NCBI RefSeq assembly: GCF_020497125.1
Contig: NC_059077.1
Coordinates: forward strand, 29,959,340-30,023,339
Source of the DNA: Mauremys mutica
Taxonomy: Eukaryota > Chordata > Testudines > Geoemydidae
Length of the DNA stretch: 64,000 nucleotides
Reading direction: 5' to 3'
The position numbers were made by a program, and so were the translations under genes. Below the pieces are notes generated by a model, which was not told the origin of the DNA, made no database searches, and saw only the letters and a program-made list of their open reading frames with translations. Numbering within the stretch: position 1 is the first letter of the stretch; every line of letters starts with the position of its first letter. Of this stretch, positions 58,416-64,000 are shown one piece after another.

Positions 58416-59799
58416 TTAGACTACTAATAGTATTACCACCCTGGGGAGATAAAACAGTTGTTTCAGTAGGGGAATTTTTTAATATTATTATTTTAATAGT
58501 CTGGCAATCAGTACATCTTTTTGGTTCTTTTTGTTTGTATTTGTATTTACTCCAGTAGACAATCTCATGTGAGGCAGTTGTTGTGAGAGAGACAGCAGGC
58601 AGGGGAGGCCAACATCAGGCCCCAGAGATGTTGTGTTCAGTCACTGGAGAAAATTGAGCACAGCACCATACTTTATCCCTCCTCCCCCCAACCACTCAGT
58701 TATCCTATCACTCCTCCCCCTGCACTCACCTCACACAATCAGTTACCGCTACCACCACACCCCCTCCCTCCAATTCCCTTCAGTCCATCCCAAAATCACC
58801 CATGTGCTCATCCTCAAATTTGCTCACCCCAGACTCTCACAGGCATCAAACCTACATGCTCACTAAACCAGGACAAGAGTTCTTCCCTCACTATGTCACG
58901 GTTCAGTGGAAGGGAAGCAGGAGCTGGTAGCAGCAAGGATATCCCTTCATGGTCCTATCTAGGAGCCCTTGGGGTTCTTTTTTCTTCTCCCTCAAAGGCC
59001 AAGAAAAAGTTATTCTTTACTCGCTCTTCTTCCAAGGGGATGAGGAATTCAGCTGGTGGTAGAGGCCCACTGGGCTCAGAGTATACTCTACTTCCCTTTT
59101 CAAGCATCTGTCTCTCTCCCTGTGCCAGGGGAAAACAGACACATTCAGACAGATGAAGGGGCTGACTAGAAGAGGATTCTGGTGACCCTTGCTGCTGTTT
59201 GCAGGACATTAGTGGCTTCAGATCAGAGGGACTATTTGGGTAAATAAGGCAAACAGGATTTGGTTCTGGACGTATAATAGGATTGAGTTGTTACCATGTT
59301 GTTGTTGGGAAAGAAGCGAAATAAAGGATACTAAGAAAGTCCCACTGAAAATCCACTTTTAAGCCTGTGATAAAGAAAAAAGTTGGTTTATCTTACCTCA
59401 AACAGAATTATTAAATCCCATCTGAACATACCTATGGGTTATTGAGATACTTCTAGGTAACTTTTTTAATTGTAAATGCTGCCATCTACTGGTAGACACC
59501 ATGTAGTAGCTCTCAAACCAAGTACAGAGAAATAGTGGAGAGAGTAACAATAGTTACTATATATACACTTATTTTGAGAGCAGGTAATGCAGCTTGTCAG
59601 TTCCTACAATGCAGCTACACGGGCTCATAACAGTCTGTATGACTGTGCAGATGTGACTAATACTTTATGGGTGTGTTGCCTAGAACTGTGATTGGGCAGT
59701 TGTGAAGTTGTGAAATGCTCAGATGAAATGGGATGCATTCCTTGTGCTCCACAGTGCAATAGATTCTTCTAAAAAACAATATACAATAATAGAACATAA
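58416..59799. other. No gene seen
   Basis: About 1.4 kb with C-rich (58680-58830) and mixed parts. The frames at 58633-58866, 58893-59156, 58955-59209 and 59719-59922 have no recognisable domain. Confidence 0.4.
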
Positions 59800-60200
59800 G
59801 AGCCATAGCCTGTTAGTTTGTTTGATCGATTGTTGCATGCTTGCTCTGTGTCTGCTTGATTGAAGTTTACAATGTGGTCTGTTTGGGGGGCTGTGTGCTG
59901 AGTTTAGTGGCCTGCTAGGCAAGACTTTGGGCTTCCTAATGAGGCGCTAGCCTGCCATCCTTTAAACCCTAATCCCTTTAGGATCCCTTAACAAGTGGCA
60001 GGGCTATTCAGGGAGAATGGGGTGTTTGAAAAGCCAACTCCTAAATGATCAGAGGAGCTAGTGAACAGGAGCAACGAACAGGGAAGTTTTGCAAGGGAGT
60101 TTAAAGAGGGAACATGAAAGCCAGATATACCTACCATTCTCTAAATTTAGACCAATAAACACCCTTTCTCTGCCCCCCAAAACAAAAACAAACAAACAAA
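59800..60200 (+). mobile_element. CR1 LINE 5' UTR
   Basis: GCTTGCTCTGTGTCTGCTTG, GGCCTGCTAGGCAAGACTTT, TTTAGGATCCCTTAACAAGT and GAGGAGCTAGTGAACAGGAG match in order what I recall of the 5' untranslated region of turtle CR1. Most CR1 copies are cut short and lack this part. It leads into the ORF1 start at about 60240. Confidence 0.6.
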
Positions 60201-60396
60201 AAATCTGCAAAAGTAAAAATAATACAGGTAGAAATCCAGCAGAAGGGTGGGGGCTATCCAGTTTATTGCACAGAATGCAGTGTGTATGATTACCTGCCTT
60301 GTGGGCAGGTGGTGTATGTGTGCATTCATTGCCAGCAGGTCATGGCCTTCCAAGACTGATTATGGGATCTGGAAACCTGAGTAAACTGAAGGACTA
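60201..60396 (+). mobile_element. CR1 ORF1 N-terminal fragment with zinc-finger motif
   Basis: From 60270 the plus strand reads CTECSVYDYLPCGQVVYVCI then HCQQVMAFQD and stops. The two CxxC pairs (CTEC and CIHC) match the zinc-finger arrangement described for ORF1 of turtle CR1, a protein thought to bind nucleic acid. The frame ends at a TGA at about 60357, so the piece is dead. The MITE copy begins at 60397. Confidence 0.55.
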
Positions 60397-60695
60397 AGGG
60401 CTGGTCTACACTGGGAGGTGGGGGGGGGGATGTAAAATATGCAACTTCAGCTACTAGAATAGCGTAGCTGAAGTCGACCTATCTTATTTCGACTTACCTC
60501 CCATCCTCACGGAGCAGGATCAACAACCGCGGCCCCCCCGTCGACTCTGCTTCTGCCTCTCACCCTAGTGGAGTTCCCAAGTCGACGGGGAGCGTGGTGG
60601 GGATCGATTTATCACGTCTAGCCAAGACGCGATAAATCAATCCCCGATAGATTGAGCGCTACCCACCGATCCGGCGGGTAATGTGGACGTACCCT
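60397..60695 (-). mobile_element. 299-bp hAT-like MITE (copy 2, opposite orientation)
   Basis: The ends are AGGGCTGGTCTACACTGGG and GTGGACGTACCCT, so the ACGTAC end lies on the right, the reverse of copy 1 at 50939. The length is the same. Hairpins persist with changed bases: ACTTCAGCTAC/GTAGCTGAAGT near 60444-60474, and GGGGATCGATTTATC/GATAAATCAATCCCC near 60599-60645. A run of ten G at 60420-60429 lies inside. No coding capacity. Confidence 0.75.
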
Positions 60696-60873
60696 AAGAT
60701 TGTAAGCCTTTGACTGCAAGATACTGGACTGGATGATTGGGGTTGGATCACTCAATAATTGCCCTGTTCTGTTTATTCCCTCTGAAGCATCAAGCATTAG
60801 CCACTGTCAGAAGACAGGGTACTGGGCTAGCTGGGCCATTGGTCAGACTCAGTATAGCTGTTCTTATGTTCTT
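60696..60873 (+). mobile_element. CR1 LINE 3' UTR and end
   Basis: ATACTGGACTGGATGATTGG, CCCTCTGAAGCATCAAGCAT, TAGCCACTGTCAGAAGACAG, CAGGGTACTGGGCTAGCTGG and the end GCTGTTCTTATGTTCT. It lies directly after the MITE that follows the CR1 5' end, with ORF2 and most of ORF1 missing. Confidence 0.8.
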
Positions 60874-63696
60874 TGATAATCACCCAAGTGTCAGATACAA
60901 ATACAATAGCAAAGACCCAAATACACATTATGCAGCCTTCTCAATTGTATATAAAGTACTGCCAATTGCCTCTACCTATATTTTAGTTCTTTTTGTTGTT
61001 GCATATACAGTAAACATACGGAAAAAAAGTTCTCTTTACTACACATACCATATAGCTCAGAAAATACAAAAAAACATAGATGAGTGAATACAGACCTACA
61101 TTCAAGATGTAAACTAAGGCATGATAAATAGCATTAGGCTCAGTAATCCTTGGATAGAAAAATAAAGTTTTAAGGTTTCCTCTGAAACACACAAAATACA
61201 AAATTGAACTGAATAAAAGCATGACAAATGAATTCCTTCCTGCGTAATTTTTACTGTCAACTTGAGAAATTAATCCAAAAATAGGTAAATTGGTTGTAAT
61301 ATCTGATTTGCTTTCCCCATTCATCTATAGTTAAACATAACAAATATAATAGAATTCTCTTTTATTAGCAAAACATTTTCCTATGAAAAATCACTATTTT
61401 GAGTTAGAAAAACAATGCAAATTTAGTTTTATAAGCAAATATTTAATATTAATTTATAATGAAACTGTTAGCAGTAGTGAATTCAAAGGGCAACTCACAT
61501 GAGTGAAATTTTTTTGTGAATAAGGATTCTAGATGTGGACTTCTGAAACGATAACAAACCTTTAGCAGCATCATGCAGTGATTAGTTATAATAAATTACA
61601 AATGTATGATCTGGTGGGGAAAAAAAAATCCTGCAGTAAATCTGCTAAAGCAGTTAAGGGTGGTAGAAAATAATGAAAATTGCCAAGGATTTAACATTTA
61701 TGCCGTTTCCACATACACAAAGCCATAGAACATGTTTTGCACCTGTGCATGTGAAAAGTAGCACAGCTACATAAGCTTGTTTTCAACCACTGATAGGAGC
61801 CTCACCCAGAAAGAAAAATGTGGATGCAGGTTTCAGTAGAAAACCTCTTTCTGCTCTCACTCAGCACTTCGTGACAAATGGCTTATAGCTGAATGTTAAA
61901 CCATCCTGGATTAGCAATGGCATAGTCTTAAAACCCAGGGAGTATTTTGTAAGGATTGAGCTTTCAAAGATGAGAACTGCACTATCAACAGCCAACCTTA
62001 AATCTGTGTCTCATCTCATAGCTGTTGATGCTCATTCAACAGGAAAATTGCTCCTCCCATGGAGCAATCTATAGAATTAGGGAACAAGGTGGTAGGAAAA
62101 TTCTATATGGTTCTACCTGTGGAATTTCCTGCAAATCTTTTCCTCTAGTGGGAGATATTTGAGGGATTGGAGAGGGGGCAACGGAACATCTCCTGTGAGT
62201 AAGATAAGCAAGATTTGGCCTTAGAGAGCATGTGTCAAACACTATGTAGTATCCACAATCAGCCCATAGATACATGTCAACTATTACAGCTAGCTCCATG
62301 CATAAGGATCTGAAGAATTAAATGCCTGCAACTAGTACTATGTGTATGTTGTGTTTTAAGGGAAATTGGTTAAAGGATTGATTTGGCTTTGATTCTGTAT
62401 TGCTTGCCCTTCATTACTGGAACTAGACCTTAGTATTATTTTCATAGGATTTTTGTTCTTGATGGATTTTTCAGGGTCAACATTTCAAAACTGGTGATCT
62501 AAATTGTCCTGACTAAACCTACATTTGCATGTTAAAAAGGTATGCATAAGTAACCATTTTGTGCATATAGAAATTGGGTTATTCTTTCTCATGGAATATC
62601 CAGTTGTCCATCTCCTGCACTTTTTGGTTTTCTGATTCACAGAATAAATACATTATGATCTTTTGCCTATAGCTACTATTCTACATTCTGCGGTGGTACT
62701 ACAATGTCAGATTATAGCAGGCCAGAAAACTGTGAGATGATTGGACACTAGAGATACCGATTACTCTGGAGATTCCATGAGATGGGAAGCCCAGTTACTC
62801 ATAACTGTATTGTCCTTTCCTGATAACGGATCGTATCCTGAAAAGTGCTGAGCATCCGAGACACAATCCTATGAGGTGCTGTACTTTCAGCGAAGTCAAC
62901 AGGATTGCAGGTGCTCAGTCCTTTTCAGAATTTAGCCTAGTAATTTTAAAGTTAGGTGATGCTACCACAGCAATTATAATAAACAGGCATCCTCACTTGG
63001 GGGGAAAATAAATGTAAATGGTATCATTCTTTGGGTTCTTACTCACAGCTGCCATCACCACCATTTTTTAAACATGCCTAGGCATTTTCTAAAGTGCAGG
63101 CTGTTCTAAAATATAGTGCAAACACACTATAAATTATTACCATTTTTGTTCAGTAATTTTGCATTAACTTGTCTCCCAGTCTCTTTTCCCTGATGCACTG
63201 TCACGACTATAAAGTGTGGTATTTATGCTTTAACCATGACATTTCCATTGGCCTTAACACAAATTTCAGACTGAAGCCCCATGGTTCAAATTCAGAATCC
63301 ACCATTGGTGTAAATACATTTATTTATTTATATTCAGAACACACTAATTATGTCTAATGTGAAAATTTAGAGGGCTGTCACTTTGATGGTGAAGGGAATA
63401 CAAGACACACAATGTAACCGTTCACCTTAAACCTCTTTCTGGTACTGTCTTAAATTGTCTTGCCTGGATGCACTCCTTTATAAGGACACTTGCAATTGTA
63501 TAAAGCAAAGTTTTCATGTTTAGTTGTTGTGCTTTACCTGTCTTGGAGAAACAGCATGTAATTATACAGCAATATGTGAAAGCTATTATTTAAAAGAAGA
63601 AAAACATCTTCTATATTCTGGGTTATATTCTTCTCTAGGAGCACATGACTCCCACTGATGTTAGTTTGGGAATTACAAGCCAGTATCAAGAGAAGA
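60874..63696. other. No gene seen; one short repeat
   Basis: About 2.8 kb, AT-rich. Near 62825-62935 (AGTGCTGAGCATCCGAGACA, GAAGTCAACAGGATTGCAGG) is a short dispersed repeat related to those near 35340 and 56755. The 116- and 113-codon frames at 60737-61324 overlap on opposite strands and have no domain; the first starts inside the CR1 tail. Confidence 0.4.
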
Positions 63697-64000
63697 GTAT
63701 AAGAACGGCCATACTGGGTCAGACCAAAGGTCCATCTAGCCCAGTGTCCTGTCTTCTGACAGTGGCCAGTGCCAGGTGCCCCAGAGGGAATGAACAGAAC
63801 AGGTAATCATCAAGTGATCCATTCCTTGTTGCCCATTCCCAGCTTCTGGCAAACAGGGGCTAGGGACACCACTCTGCCCATCCTGGCTAATAGCCATTGA
63901 GGGACCTAGCCTCCATGAACTTATCTAGTTCTTTTTTTAATGTTGTTATAGTCTTGGCCTTCACAGCATCCTCTGACAAGGAGTTCCACAGACTAACTGT
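63697..64000 (-). mobile_element. CR1 LINE 3' end, running off the window edge
   Basis: The plus strand shows the reverse complement of the CR1 3' UTR: AAGAACGGCCATACTGGGTC, CAGTGGCCAGTGCCAGGTGC, CTTGTTGCCCATTCCCAGCT, GGCTAATAGCCATTGAGGGA. It then gives the end of ORF2 (from AACTTATCTAGTTC; FVRGCCEGQDYNNI-like region and NSLSEDAVK-type end). It is well preserved and continues to the right of the window. Confidence 0.88.

Noticed and set aside
60737..61324. Opposed 116- and 113-codon frames
   Set aside because: The plus frame starts inside a CR1 3' tail and runs into AT-rich DNA. The minus frame overlaps it, and neither shows a domain.

Overview
The window looks like nuclear DNA from a reptile, most likely a cryptodire (hidden-necked) turtle. 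The main reasons are two tRNA-derived SINEs of the turtle Cry-I type, many CR1 LINE copies ending in the sauropsid-style octamer tail (ATTCTATG), hAT-type MITEs with GTCTACAC ends, and MIR remnants. The species cannot be named from this sequence. No bacterial features, CRISPR array, rRNA or functional tRNA gene was seen. No host protein-coding exon could be supported: almost every open frame is a chance frame or lies inside a mobile element. The window is best read as intergenic or intronic DNA, a gene-poor stretch built up by successive transposon insertions.

Layout. 1-13.7 kb: an LTR-like fragment, an old RTE-like LINE with a head-to-head inversion (2.2-3.1 kb), a perfect 24-bp palindrome (5983), an antisense LTR-like region broken by a CR1 tail (6.3-7.5 kb), and degenerate short repeats. 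13.7-18 kb: a cluster of three LTRs without internal genes (13753-14425, about 14725-15646, 16399-17216), two with perfect 5-bp target duplications, followed at once by a 770-bp hAT element (17229-17998). 20-31 kb: CR1 copies of different ages on both strands, a fourth solo LTR (25537-26210) and a SINE (29871-30048). 31.9-33.6 kb: a large fold-back element that encloses the C-terminal end of another LINE. 34-46 kb: MIRs, MITEs, CR1 tails and a 55-bp direct duplication.

The centre of interest is 46.86-50.77 kb. A CR1 LINE has been interrupted twice: by a SINE (about 47180-47366) and by a complete 1856-bp pogo/Tigger-like DNA transposon (47642-49497). The transposon has a TA target duplication, perfect 28-bp terminal inverted repeats, subterminal copies of a roughly 10-bp motif and a 387-codon open transposase frame on the minus strand. 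The CENP-B-like helix-turn-helix and three catalytic-type aspartates are visible. An apparent one-base deletion near 49125 separates the frame from its likely true start at 49157. It is the youngest-looking coding sequence in the window.

50.8-64 kb: a 299-bp MITE with two strong hairpins (50939-51237) and a second 299-bp copy in the opposite orientation (60397-60695). The second copy sits between a rare CR1 5' end (UTR plus ORF1 zinc-finger start) and a CR1 3' tail. Also here are an L2-clade LINE fragment, an LTR-like region with AATAAA, and a CR1 copy that runs off the right edge. Family names rest on recognition of motifs and remembered consensus features, not on a database search.
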